DNA of 64,000 nucleotides from Bradyrhizobium roseum (GTDB taxonomy: Bacteria; Pseudomonadota; Alphaproteobacteria; Rhizobiales; Xanthobacteraceae), in the NCBI RefSeq assembly GCF_030413175.1, contig NZ_CP129212.1, positions 2,914,001-2,978,000 on the forward strand. Reading direction: 5' to 3'. The translations under genes were made by a program, and so were the position numbers. The notes below the pieces were generated by a model. The model did no database searches, was not told the origin of the DNA, and worked only from the letters and a program-made list of their open reading frames with translations. Positions 32,669 through 50,255 of the stretch are shown piece by piece (position 1 is the stretch's first letter; every line of letters begins with the position of its first letter).

Positions 32669-32686
32669 AACCGGAGAGAGCTTGCT

Positions 32687-33205
32687 GTGGAAAGAGCGGC
32701 AAAAAAGGACGCGGTTGAAGCGCTGAACGGGGTCTTCAAGACCACCAGCGTCGCAGTCGTCGCCCACTATTCCGGCCTCACCGTGGCCCAGATGCAGAAG
32801 CTGCGCATGCAGATGAAGCAGGCGGGCGCGTCGGTGAAGGTCTCGAAGAACCGTCTCGCCAAAATTGCTCTTGAAGGCACGGATGTCGTTGCCATCGGTT
32901 CCCTGTTGAAGGGGCCGACCGTGATCGCCACGTCGGACGATCCGGTAGCGGCGCCGAAGGTTGCCATCGAATTCGCCAAGGCGAACGAGAAGTTCGTCAT
33001 TCTCGGCGGCTCGATGGGTAAAACCGTCCTGGATGTGAACGGCGTGAAGGCTCTTGCCTCGCTGCCGTCGCTGGACGAGCTGCGCGGCAAGATTGTCGGC
33101 CTCCTGGTGGCGCCGGCGACCAAGATCGCTCAGCTCTCGACTGCGCCCGCGGCCAAGCTCGCGCGCGTCGTCCAGGCCTATGCCTCAAAGAGCGAAGCGG
33201 CCTGA
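32687..33205 (+). CDS. rplJ: 50S ribosomal protein L10
   Basis: The 172-residue protein is L10: [47 protein letters not shown], then [14 protein letters not shown] and [25 protein letters not shown]. It anchors L7/L12 dimers on the stalk. The start is GTG 32687 with GGAGAG eight bases upstream. The usual neighbour rplA is over 10 kb away; rplL follows after 52 bases. A hairpin lies against the ribosome site and may mediate autoregulation. Confidence 0.96.
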   Translation: MERAAKKDAVEALNGVFKTTSVAVVAHYSGLTVAQMQKLRMQMKQAGASVKVSKNRLAKIALEGTDVVAIGSLLKGPTVIATSDDPVAAPKVAIEFAKANEKFVILGGSMGKTVLDVNGVKALASLPSLDELRGKIVGLLVAPATKIAQLSTAPAAKLARVVQAYASKSEAA

Positions 33206-33257
33206 CCCTTCGCAACATCAACCTGGTTCGAACCAATACGTTTAAGGAAACTGATCA

Positions 33258-33629
<372 letters not shown>

Positions 33630-33999
33630 GCGTACTACACAGAAAAGTGTGGGGATTCGCGGGGTTAGCCCCTCGAATCTCCACGTTTCCGCCCCATATC
33701 GGGACGGCAGCAGGAAAACGCGGTAGGCGAATGGGAACGGCAGGGTTCCCGGCGTAAGCCGTTGGGAGACAGCAGATTTCGGGCTTTTTCAGTCCGTGAA
33801 GCAGTGAGTTGAGACGGGCGGGTGCAGTCAAGCGCCCCGCGCGTCGTTTTGCGTTTTGAAGGCCTGGAGCTCGGGTTTGGGACTTAATTCCTGAAACCAA
33901 GCTTTGTTCCTTTCGAGCGATTCGAAATTCAACCCGGGGGCGGCGGCAGCCGCGCTTCGGAAGGTTCGCCCACAAGGGCGACGAAAATGAGAGGCCACG
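33630..33999 (+). other. rplL-rpoB intergenic leader
   Basis: These 370 bases hold the attenuator-like hairpin at 33649-33684 and otherwise an unassigned leader before rpoB. No promoter or gene was identified; the region is read through from rplL. Confidence 0.45.
33649..33684 (+). terminator. Attenuator-like hairpin between rplL and rpoB
   Basis: GTGGGGATTCG (33649-33659) pairs with CGAATCTCCAC (33674-33684), one wobble, with an inner GGGG-TTAG-CCCC. Only GTTTCC follows, so it would be a partial terminator or an RNA-processing site, as known between rplL and rpoB in Escherichia coli. Confidence 0.5.
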
Positions 34000-38118
<4,119 letters not shown>

Positions 38119-38135
38119 CGCTTGAGATTGCATGT

Positions 38136-38176
38136 CCGGCCGAAGCGCGAAGCGAACCTTCGCGCGGATCGGCCGG
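38136..38176. repeat. REP-like nested hairpin between rpoB and rpoC
   Basis: Outer CCGGCCGA (38136-38143) pairs with TCGGCCGG (38169-38176); inner GCGCGAAG (38145-38152) pairs with CTTCGCGC (38158-38165) around CGAAC. It shares its inner stem with the element at 20986-21036. Confidence 0.8.
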
Positions 38177-38269
38177 GCATTCGCGCTCCGCTCGGACGTT
38201 GAGCGGGGCGCGCGCTAAAAAGAGTTTCGAAATTGCTGCCGGTGACGATCGGCACGCGAGGAGAAGACG

Positions 38270-42472
<4,203 letters not shown>

Positions 42473-42498
42473 GGGTTCAGTTTCCGAATCGAAAGAAA

Positions 42499-42529
42499 AA
42501 GCCGGCTGCGAAGCCGGCTTTTGCTTTTT
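42499..42529 (+). terminator. Rho-independent terminator after rpoC
   Basis: AAGCCGGCT (42499-42507) pairs with AGCCGGCTT (42512-42520), closed by a GCGA tetraloop, followed by TTGCTTTTTC and preceded by an A-run. Confidence 0.93.
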
Positions 42530-42620
42530 CGGTGGCTGTCCCGCGCTTCACCCATCAGGGTGGACGTGCTACCGAGTTGAGGCGTGCTGCTGACCATGCT
42601 GACGGTGCTTTCGATTCCCC

Positions 42621-43715
42621 ATGAACGCATCATTTGATCCCGAGCGCCTGATCGATCGCATCTATGAGGCGGGACTGATTCCCTCGCTCTGGCCGGCGCT
42701 GCTGGGCGAGCTCGGCGCAGCGGTCGGCGGCAACGGCGGCTTTCTGTTCGGCGTTCGGGACGGCTACACCAGCGCGGTCAATTCGGCCGAGTACGACGAA
42801 CTGATGCCGGTTTTCCTGCAGGACAGATGGAGCGAACGCGATCCGACTTTGCCGCGCGCCATCGCGCTCAATCACGCGGGCTTCGTCACCGACCACGACT
42901 TGCTCTCGGAGCAGGAGATCGCGACCGACGAAGTCTATTGCAACTTTTTCCGCAGGCACGGCATCGGCTACCGGGCCGGAACGCTGATCCCGATGCCGAT
43001 CGGCGACTCGATCGCCGTCGTCCTGCCGCGGCATCAGGATCGCGGCCCGGTACCGCGGGAGATCGTCCATCTGCTCGATGGACTGCGGCCGCATCTGGCG
43101 CGGGCTTCGCTGGCGGCGAACCGCCTGGGCTTCGAGCGGGCATTGGCCCAGGTCGATGCGTTGCAGGCGCTGGGCCTGCCGGGTGCGATGCTGCGCGGCT
43201 CCGGGCGGGTGCTCGCGGCCAATGGCCTGTTCGATGCGCTGATGCCGTCGCTGTTTCAGGATCGCGCCCAGCGCGTGACCATGATGGACGGTGGGGCGGA
43301 CGCGTTGCTGGCCGAAGCGCTCGGCTCGCTGTCGCTGGCAAACAGCCGGACCGTGAAATCCATTCCGGTTGCCGCCAGCGCGGGTCACGTGCCGATGGTT
43401 CTGCATGTCATTCCCGTGCGCGGTTCGGCTCGCGACATTTTCACCCAGGCTTCGGCGCTATTGGTGGTAACGCCGGTCGACCGCGCCGCGGTGCCGGCCG
43501 CGGAGGTCCTGCAGGGCCTGTTCGACCTGACGCCGGCGGAGGCGCGGGTGGCGCGGGGCATCGGCCAGGCCGAAACTGTCGACACGCTTGCGGAAGCGAC
43601 CGGCGTCAACCGGGAGACGGTGCGCAGCCAGCTCAAGGCTGTGCTCTCCAAGACCGGCCTTTCCCGCCAGCAGGAACTGGTCAGCCTGCTGGCTGGCAAG
43701 GCGTTCCCCGGCTGA
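42621..43715 (+). CDS. LuxR-type HTH transcriptional regulator
   Basis: The 364-residue protein ends in a LuxR/GerE helix-turn-helix (FDLTPAEARVARGIGQAETVDTLAEATGVNRETVRSQLKAVLSKTG). The N-terminal ~290 residues form a PAS/GAF-like sensor region without a close family known to me; no receiver Asp motif or autoinducer-domain signature stands out. It stands alone after the rpoC terminator, and the ribosome site before ATG 42621 is weak. Its target may be the oxidase-exporter genes downstream, but that is a guess from position. Confidence 0.82.
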   Translation: MNASFDPERLIDRIYEAGLIPSLWPALLGELGAAVGGNGGFLFGVRDGYTSAVNSAEYDELMPVFLQDRWSERDPTLPRAIALNHAGFVTDHDLLSEQEIATDEVYCNFFRRHGIGYRAGTLIPMPIGDSIAVVLPRHQDRGPVPREIVHLLDGLRPHLARASLAANRLGFERALAQVDALQALGLPGAMLRGSGRVLAANGLFDALMPSLFQDRAQRVTMMDGGADALLAEALGSLSLANSRTVKSIPVAASAGHVPMVLHVIPVRGSARDIFTQASALLVVTPVDRAAVPAAEVLQGLFDLTPAEARVARGIGQAETVDTLAEATGVNRETVRSQLKAVLSKTGLSRQQELVSLLAGKAFPG

Positions 43716-43889
43716 GCGACCGCGCCCAAGGGTTGCGGCGACTGACTCGTTTAAACCTTACGGTGGCCGCATAAGGCTTCCGCAAGAATACGGTGCGAAG
43801 ACAGCGGGTCGGCGCAAGGCGGCCATTTTGCTGCTTTCTTTCATTGCTGCGTTGCGAGGGCCTGCTTTGTTCATCTTTCCTTCAGAGTG

Positions 43890-43901
43890 AAAAGCGCTTT
43901 T
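43890..43901. promoter_or_regulatory. 12-bp palindrome upstream of the oxidase fusion gene
   Basis: AAAAGCGCTTTT is perfectly symmetric and lies 64 bases before the fusion gene ATG, in a 249-base gap. GCTAAT just after it could be a -10 element. It is a candidate operator, possibly for the LuxR-type regulator. Confidence 0.3.
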
Positions 43902-43964
43902 GCTAATGTGGTTTAGACCGGCTGCTTCCCGAAGGCAGGGGGGCCGGGGGGCGACGGAAAAGAC

Positions 43965-46019
43965 ATGTTGGACCTTGCAATCGTAGGCGGCGGCCCTGGC
44001 GGGCTGATGAGCGCCTGGTATTTGAAGAAAAAACTCGGCGATCTCTGCCGCGTCACCATCTACGAGGCATCCGACCGCGTCGGCGGCAAGATCCTCTCTC
44101 GCAAATTCGATTCGGCGCCGGCGCTGTATGAGGCGGGCGTCGCCGAGATCTACGATTATTCGATGACGGGTCCGGATCCGCTTCGGGAACTGATCCAGCA
44201 TTTCGGCCTGCAAACGATCCCGATGGATGCCGAGCAGGTGCATCTCGACGGTGAACTGCTCGGTGACGTGCCGGGCATGCGCCGCAAGTACGGTGAGAAG
44301 ACCGCAGCCGCGATCGAGGCGTTCCGCAAGCGCTGTTCCGACCTGGTGTCGCCGATCGAATATTACGAAGGCGTCGGCGCGCACGACAACGAGCATCCTT
44401 GGGCCTACATGACCTGCGAGCAAGTGCTCGACCAGGAAGTTTCAGATCCAACGGCGAAGCGCTTCCTCAAGGTGATGGCGCGCTCCGATATCGCGACCGA
44501 GGCCCACAACACCAACGGGCTGAATGCGCTGAAGAACTTCGTGATGGATATCGACGGCTATATCGGCCTGTATTCGATCCAGAACGGCAACGAGCAATTG
44601 ATCGAGTGCCTGCGTTCGGAAGTCGATGCCGATATACAGCTCAATCATCGCGTGCTCAAGGTCGGCAAGACCGACCAGGGCCGCTATCAGCTCAACATGA
44701 TGAACGGGAAGGGGCCCGAGGTCAGGGATTTCGACCTCGTATTGATGTGCCTGCCGCATTCCTGGCTCGCCACCATGCGCTGGGACGGCGAGGAACTGCG
44801 CAAGTCCATGGTCAAGCACGTCGCCTATTTCGACCGGCCGGCGCATTATCTGCGGGTTTCGATCCTGTTCGACGAACCGTTCTGGGGTGACAAGATTCCC
44901 GGCGCCTGGTTCATGTCGGAAGCGTTCGGCGGCTGCTGCGTCTACAACGAGGGCGCCCGTCACGACGTCGGCAAGCACGGCGTGCTCAACTGGCTGATCG
45001 CAGGCTCCGATGCGCTGGCGTTTGCCAATCTCAGCGACCAGGAACTGATCGACGCCGCGCTGAAATCGCTGCCGGCTGCGTTCGGCAACGCCCGCGACCA
45101 TTTCATGGAAGGCAAGATCCACCGCTGGCTGTCGTCGGTCAACGCACTGCCCGGCGGCCTGCCGGTGCGCGACGTCATGACCAACCATCGGCCGGAGCCG
45201 AAGGAGCATCCCGGGATCGTGGTGGTCGGCGACTATCTGTTCGATTCGACGCTGAACGGTCTGCTCGACTCCTCCGACGCCGCCACGGATATCATCCTCA
45301 CCGAGATGATCCGGTTGCGCCGCGCCCAGGCGCAAGCGGGCCAGGCGTCGTCCGACAAGATCGACCGCAGCTATTTCGAGAACTACCGTGGCCTTGGCCC
45401 CTACAGCGAGGTCTGGAGTCAATTCACCGATCCGGCCTATCTGATGAACCTGATCAAGATCGTCTGGAACCGGGCGAGGGGCTACAAGATGCTGGTGGCC
45501 GGTTCCGCCAGCGGCGAACTGGTCGGCGCGCTGCGCGAGCGCGGCATCGACGCCTGGGGCATCGAAAACAACAAGGCGATTCACGCCAAAGCGCCGAAGA
45601 CGCTGAAGAAGTACAACAAGCTCGGCTCCATCGTCGACATGCCGTTCAAGGACGACGAATTCGATTTCGTGTTCGAGACCAGCCTGTGTCACGTCGCCGA
45701 AAAGCAGGTGCCGCGCGCGGTGCGCGAACTCAACCGCGTCGTGAAGACCGGGCTGGTGTTCGGCTCGGTCACCTCGGACATGGCGCCGGCGCTGATCGAC
45801 CGTTACGACCTGCTGCGGGGCGTGAAGAAGCTCGGCACCTGGTGGGAATGGTCCGAACTGTTCTTCGGCAACGGTTTTGATCTGTCGATGCACCGCCGTG
45901 ATTGCACCGACGCGGTGTGGGCGGCGACGCTGGCCGCCAACAAGGGGCCGGGACAGTGGTATGCCGACGCCGACAGCCTGCGCTATTCGTTCTTTGACAA
46001 GGTCGAAACGGACGATTGA
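43965..46019 (+). CDS. Flavin amine oxidase fused to a SAM methyltransferase-like domain
   Basis: This 684-residue protein starts with a dinucleotide-binding motif GGGPGG (residues 8-13) and the flavin amine-oxidase pattern YEASDRVGGKI; the oxidase region reaches to about residue 450 with GLPVRDVMTNHRPEPKEHPGIVVVGDYLFDSTLNG. From about residue 500, YKMLVAGSASGELVGALRERGIDAWGIE and MPFKDDEFDFVFETSLCHVAEKQ form a class I methyltransferase-like domain. It would oxidise an amine or unsaturated substrate and methylate it, or a partner, in the cytoplasm. Product unknown. GGAAAAGA precedes ATG 43965. The next gene is an ABC exporter, which suggests export of the product. Confidence 0.78.
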   Translation: MLDLAIVGGGPGGLMSAWYLKKKLGDLCRVTIYEASDRVGGKILSRKFDSAPALYEAGVAEIYDYSMTGPDPLRELIQHFGLQTIPMDAEQVHLDGELLGDVPGMRRKYGEKTAAAIEAFRKRCSDLVSPIEYYEGVGAHDNEHPWAYMTCEQVLDQEVSDPTAKRFLKVMARSDIATEAHNTNGLNALKNFVMDIDGYIGLYSIQNGNEQLIECLRSEVDADIQLNHRVLKVGKTDQGRYQLNMMNGKGPEVRDFDLVLMCLPHSWLATMRWDGEELRKSMVKHVAYFDRPAHYLRVSILFDEPFWGDKIPGAWFMSEAFGGCCVYNEGARHDVGKHGVLNWLIAGSDALAFANLSDQELIDAALKSLPAAFGNARDHFMEGKIHRWLSSVNALPGGLPVRDVMTNHRPEPKEHPGIVVVGDYLFDSTLNGLLDSSDAATDIILTEMIRLRRAQAQAGQASSDKIDRSYFENYRGLGPYSEVWSQFTDPAYLMNLIKIVWNRARGYKMLVAGSASGELVGALRERGIDAWGIENNKAIHAKAPKTLKKYNKLGSIVDMPFKDDEFDFVFETSLCHVAEKQVPRAVRELNRVVKTGLVFGSVTSDMAPALIDRYDLLRGVKKLGTWWEWSELFFGNGFDLSMHRRDCTDAVWAATLAANKGPGQWYADADSLRYSFFDKVETDD

Positions 46020-46149
46020 GGTCCGACCTGTTGTATTCAAGGCGCGCACGGCCCTGAACAATCAGGGCCAGCCGCCCAAACGTTTGCCGAATTGATCCCG
46101 ATCGCCTAAAATCCGCGGCGGCAGCCCCACTGCCGCCTCGATTGCGGTC

Positions 46150-48210
46150 ATGCCGGCCGTGCAAGCATCGGTTGGTTTCATGGCGCCCAAGCCTCCCCCG
46201 GATGAGCCAAATTCCGCGCCGGCGGACGACCCCGAGCTTGCGAAGAAACTCGCAGCCGGCACCGCGGCTGCGCCACCGGCGGGCGGCAAGCCGGTCGCGG
46301 CAGTTCCCGATAAGGACGACACCGACGACGACGAGGACGAACTGGAACTTGACGACGATGATGATGACGAGGACCTCGTCGTCTTCACCGCCAAGGAAGC
46401 CGCCGGTGCGATGGCCACGATCTACGGCTTCGTGCGGCCGCATCTCGGCAATTACCGCAAGCTGATCGCCTTCGTGACCTTCGGCGTCCTGGTCGAGACG
46501 CTGTTCAACGTCATCATGCCGCTGAGCCTGAAATTCCTGATCGACGACGCGCTCGGCGAGGAGGATTTTCAGGCACTCTACAAGATCCTCGGCGTGCTCG
46601 CGGTCGCGGGCATCATCACCTCGATCATCGCGGTCTGGTACGAGCGCTGGGATGCGCGGCTGGCGGCGAGCATCATTGCCGACGTGCGCGGCCGGCTGTT
46701 CGAGCACGTCCAGAACCTGCCGGCCTCGTATTTTGCCCGCACCAAGCGCGGCGAAATCCTCTCGCGCTTCTCCATCGACCTGGCGGCGTTCGAAGGATCG
46801 ATCAAGACCTTCGCCAACAGCGCCGCCTTGCCTTTCCTGGAATTGATCGCCGGCATCATCCTGATGCTGTTCCTGAACTGGCAGCTCGCGGCCGTCGCCT
46901 TGCTGGTATTTCCGATCACGCTGATCGGCCCGCGGATCCTGACGCCGAAGGCGGTCCAGGCGAACTACGAGCAGAAGCTCAACGAATCGGCGCTGCTCGG
47001 CACGGTGCAGGAAAACGTGGCGGCGCAGGCGGTGGTCAAGGCGTTCAGCCTGCAGCGCCGCACGCTGGGCTGGTTCACCATGCGCAACCAGGAAGTGCGC
47101 ATCAAGACCGCGTCCGCCGTATTCCTCTCGACCATGGTGGAGCGCACGGTCACCATTTCGGTGCTGCTGCTGCACCTCGTGGTGCTGGCGATCGGCGCCT
47201 ATCTTGCTACCAAGGGCCAGATCACGATCGGCACCTTCGTCACCTTCGAGAGCGCGTTCTGGGAGGTGTCCTACAACATCGCCCATCTGATGCATTTCAT
47301 CCCGGTGTCGATCCAGTCGGCGGCGGCGGTGCGGCACATGCAGGAACTGCTCGACGAGCCGACGCGCGGCGCCGATCGCCCGGGCGCGCCCGAGATGCCG
47401 CCGATCGCCAACGACATCGCCTTCGAGCGCGTGACCTTCGCCTATGAAGGCAGCTCGACGCCGGTGCTCGACAATTTCAGCCTCAAGATCGGCGTGGGAA
47501 AGCGGATCGCGATCGTCGGTCCCAGCGGCTCGGGCAAGAGCACGCTGCTCAATCTGATCCTGCGGCTTTACGTGCCGGACGAGGGGCGGGTGGCCATCGA
47601 CGGCGTCGATATCCGCCGCGTGACGCGCGAGTCCCTGCGCCGGGGCATGGCGGTCGTGTTCCAGGAGAACATGCTGTTCAACATGTCGATCCGGGAGAAC
47701 ATCCGGCTCGGCAAGGAGGGTGCCAGCGACGAGGAAGTCGTGGCGGCCGCGCGCAAGGCGGAGATTCACAGCTACATCATGAGCCTGCCGCAGAAATACG
47801 ACACGCCGGTCGGCGAGCGCGGCGACACGCTGTCGGGCGGCCAGCGCCAGCGCATCGCGATCGCCCGCGCCATCATCCGCAATCCCTCGCTGCTGCTGCT
47901 CGACGAGGCGACCTCGGCCCTCGACCAGACCACGGAGGCTGCGATCAACCGGACGCTGCTCAACGTTGCGGAAGGACGCACCATGATCTGGTCGACCCAC
48001 CGCCTGACCTCGGTGGTGGAGATGGACGAGATCATCGTGATTTCAGGCGGCAAGGCGATCGAGCGCGGCACGCATGCGCAATTGCTTGCGGCGAACGGCG
48101 TCTATCGCAAGCTCTGGGACGACCAGGGCCATACGCCGCACAATGCCGCCAGTCAGGCCGACGACCACAATGAAGATGACGACGATGACGAGGATGACGA
48201 CGAGGAGTGA
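46150..48210 (+). CDS. ABC transporter, fused permease-ATPase (exporter), with acidic tails
   Basis: The 686-residue half-transporter has about six membrane helices (first around LIAFVTFGVLVETLFNVIMPLSLKFL) and an ATPase domain with Walker A GPSGSGKST, signature LSGGQRQR, Walker B LLLLDEATSALD, and H-loop STHRL. It likely works as a homodimer exporting lipid, peptide or small molecule. Both ends are highly acidic: a run of Asp and Glu near residues 55-77, and 15 of the last 18 residues. Start is ATG 46150 or 46180; neither has a strong ribosome site. It lies 130 bases after the oxidase fusion. Some acidic tails bind metal or divalent ions, but the role here is unknown. Confidence 0.87.
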   Translation: MPAVQASVGFMAPKPPPDEPNSAPADDPELAKKLAAGTAAAPPAGGKPVAAVPDKDDTDDDEDELELDDDDDDEDLVVFTAKEAAGAMATIYGFVRPHLGNYRKLIAFVTFGVLVETLFNVIMPLSLKFLIDDALGEEDFQALYKILGVLAVAGIITSIIAVWYERWDARLAASIIADVRGRLFEHVQNLPASYFARTKRGEILSRFSIDLAAFEGSIKTFANSAALPFLELIAGIILMLFLNWQLAAVALLVFPITLIGPRILTPKAVQANYEQKLNESALLGTVQENVAAQAVVKAFSLQRRTLGWFTMRNQEVRIKTASAVFLSTMVERTVTISVLLLHLVVLAIGAYLATKGQITIGTFVTFESAFWEVSYNIAHLMHFIPVSIQSAAAVRHMQELLDEPTRGADRPGAPEMPPIANDIAFERVTFAYEGSSTPVLDNFSLKIGVGKRIAIVGPSGSGKSTLLNLILRLYVPDEGRVAIDGVDIRRVTRESLRRGMAVVFQENMLFNMSIRENIRLGKEGASDEEVVAAARKAEIHSYIMSLPQKYDTPVGERGDTLSGGQRQRIAIARAIIRNPSLLLLDEATSALDQTTEAAINRTLLNVAEGRTMIWSTHRLTSVVEMDEIIVISGGKAIERGTHAQLLAANGVYRKLWDDQGHTPHNAASQADDHNEDDDDDEDDDEE

Positions 48211-48252
48211 TCCAGAACGCCTCGATCCGCGGAATCTCGGACGGAATTTGCA

Positions 48253-49044
48253 ATGAAGGTTGTGGGGCGGCTTGAGAGCGTTTGGCGTTACCCGGTCAAG
48301 AGCATGCCGGGCGAATCGCTGCCCGAGGCCTATGTCAGCTTTGCCGGCGTGCTCGGCGACCGGCTCTACGCCGTCCATCATGCCGGCGCGCCCAAGGCCT
48401 TTCCGTTCCTCACCGCGCGAAGCCGGAAGGAAATGCTGTTATTTCGGCCGAAATTCAGTCGCCCCGAACTGACGCTTGCCCCTGGCAATCTGGCCGATGC
48501 GGAAACCCGTGGCTCAGGCCTGACACCGCTGTTTCCGTCCAGCGACGATCTGGCGCTGGAGATCGAGACGCCGGACGGAAAAACGCTGTCCGCATCCGAC
48601 CCGGCGCTGCCCGCCCTGATCGGCGGTGATCAGCTCGACGCGTCCGACCTGACCATCATCCGTTCGGACCGGGCCATGACCGACTGCCGCCCGCTATCGT
48701 TGCTCGCCGTCCAGACGATCGACGGAATCGGCAGCGCCGTCGGCCTGACGCTCGACAAGCGCCGCTTTCGCGAAAACCTCTATGTCGATCTCGATGGCGG
48801 TGAGAGCTTTGCGGAAGACGCCTTCGTCGGCCGGCGGCTGCGGATCGGGCCGAAACTGACGGTCCATGTTCTGGAACGTGACATCCGGTGTCGCATGATC
48901 AGCATCGACCCGGAGACGCTCGAGGAAAATCCCGAGATCTTGCGGCATGTCGCGAAGAATCATGACAACACGGCCGGCGTCTACGCTGCCGTGCTGGTCG
49001 AGGGGCTGGTTCGCCCGGGTGACGAGATCGTTCTGCTGGATTAG
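48253..49044 (+). CDS. MOSC-domain protein
   Basis: This 263-residue protein has the MOSC N-terminal barrel (VVGRLESVWRYPVKSMPGESLPEAYVSFAGVLGDRLYAV) and the MOSC domain with LDKRRFRENLYVD and Cys in ERDIRCRMISIDPET. MOSC proteins carry sulphur to molybdenum cofactor or act with molybdenum reductases on hydroxylamines; no molybdenum enzyme is nearby. It follows the ABC exporter by 42 bases on the same strand and is convergent with the broken monooxygenase. ATG 48253 lacks a strong ribosome site. Confidence 0.85.
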   Translation: MKVVGRLESVWRYPVKSMPGESLPEAYVSFAGVLGDRLYAVHHAGAPKAFPFLTARSRKEMLLFRPKFSRPELTLAPGNLADAETRGSGLTPLFPSSDDLALEIETPDGKTLSASDPALPALIGGDQLDASDLTIIRSDRAMTDCRPLSLLAVQTIDGIGSAVGLTLDKRRFRENLYVDLDGGESFAEDAFVGRRLRIGPKLTVHVLERDIRCRMISIDPETLEENPEILRHVAKNHDNTAGVYAAVLVEGLVRPGDEIVLLD

Positions 49045-49054
49045 GTGCCGCCGG

Positions 49055-50255
49055 TCAGGCCGACGGCGACAATGAAGACGGCGAGGCGTGAGCCCGGCGG
49101 CTCGTACCAGCGCCGATCTCGTTTCGCATCCGCCGCAGGGCGCCTTCGCCGAACCGCGCCAGGAAGCGCGCCCAGCGCTGGGCGCGCCAGTACAGCCCGG
49201 TCTCGACCGTGACCTTGCGGAAGCTGACGGCCTTGGCCATCGACCAGGCGTCGCAGGCCTGCTTGACCGGATCGTCGTAGAACGAGGCGATCTTTTCCGT
49301 GTCCATGCCCTCGGTCCCGAGCCAGGCCGGGATATGGACGTTGCAGAGCTGGGCGACGTCGGTGAATACCTTGTCGGTGCCGGTGCCGGTAACCGGGCAG
49401 GTGGCCGCAAAGGCATCGCCGACCAGGACGATTCCAGCCTGGCGATAGCCCGTCGAGACATAGATATCGGCGGGCCGGATCTTGACGTCGCCGGCAACGG
49501 CATAGTCGCCGGTGATCCGGCGCAGTCTCGGCAGCGCGGCGTTCATGGTCTCGACCGGATTCTTCCGCATCGCGCGCAGCCAGGGGTCGTCGACCTCGCG
49601 GTAGACGAACAAATTGGCCCGCATCCGGTTTCCGATCGGGAACAGCGTCACATAGGCAACCCGTTCACTGGCCCGTTCCGAAAAAGGTCAGCGCCGGAAA
49701 TTCGAAGGCCGGGCGGCCGACCGGCACCATATCGAACCCGATCGAGATGGAATGGCCGGCGCTCAGGATCTGGCGCTCGATGCCGAGATTGCGGCGCAGC
49801 CCGACGCTCAGGCCATTGGCCAGCACCACCAGCCGCGCCGAAATGGTTTCTCCGTTCGACAGCGTGAGCTTCTGCCGGTCCGCGCTGGTCGCGACATCGG
49901 CCACCTTGGCGTAAACGATTTCGGCGGGGGCTGCGATTTCGGCGCGCACCGCGCCGATCAGCGCGTCGTACATGATGCCGTATTGGCGGCTCGGCTTCTT
50001 GTCGAGCAGGTAGCCGAATCGCGCGATCCAGTTTTCGCCGTCATGGGTGGCCGAGCGCAGCACCGATTCGGCGATTCCGGTCCGGTGGAAGCGCTCGACC
50101 TGCTCGTCGCCGCTGATTTTTTCGACGCGGAAGTCGAACGGATAGGTCTGATGCGGGTCGATCACGACCGCTGGAATCTTCGCGCGCCCGAGCATGGCGG
50201 CCACCGTGGAGCCGGCGAGGCCGCCGCCGATGATCGCGATATCGGTGTGCTTCAT
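49055..50255 (-). pseudogene. FAD-dependent monooxygenase with a one-base frameshift
   Basis: The N-terminal half (from ATG 50255, MKHTDIAIIGGGLAGSTVAAMLG) has the FAD-binding GGGLAG motif and substrate-region segments; it stops at 49665-49667. The C-terminal half (ASERVAYVTLFPIGNRMRANLFVYREVDDPWLRAM, then IVLVGDAFAATCPVTGTGTDK) is in another frame. Deleting one A from the AAAAA run at 49681-49685 joins them as TFSERASERVAYV. The total 1201 bases is 400 codons plus one, so a single base accounts for the break. The protein type resembles halogenase-like or geranylgeranyl-reductase-like monooxygenases. Sequencing error, true decay or programmed slippage cannot be told apart here. Confidence 0.85.

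Larger units (their letters stand above)
31948..32686. other. Intergenic region between TonB receptor and rplJ
   Basis: A 739-base divergent gap. It holds the Zur-like box, an unexplained ~450-base middle part without convincing genes, a GC hairpin CGCCGC-TTTGTC-GCGGCG near 32479-32496, and the rplJ leader. A 178-codon leftward frame spans the box and the receptor start and is judged non-coding. A promoter for rplJL must lie here, but I cannot point to it. Confidence 0.45.

Noticed and set aside
22353..32686. Mobile island with integrase or IS ends
   Set aside because: No transposase, integrase or terminal repeats seen; called only an accessory interval.
45769..48000. 743-codon open frame opposite the oxidase fusion and the ABC exporter
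   Set aside because: Crosses two well-supported genes and shows Asp/His/Arg-rich mirror composition.
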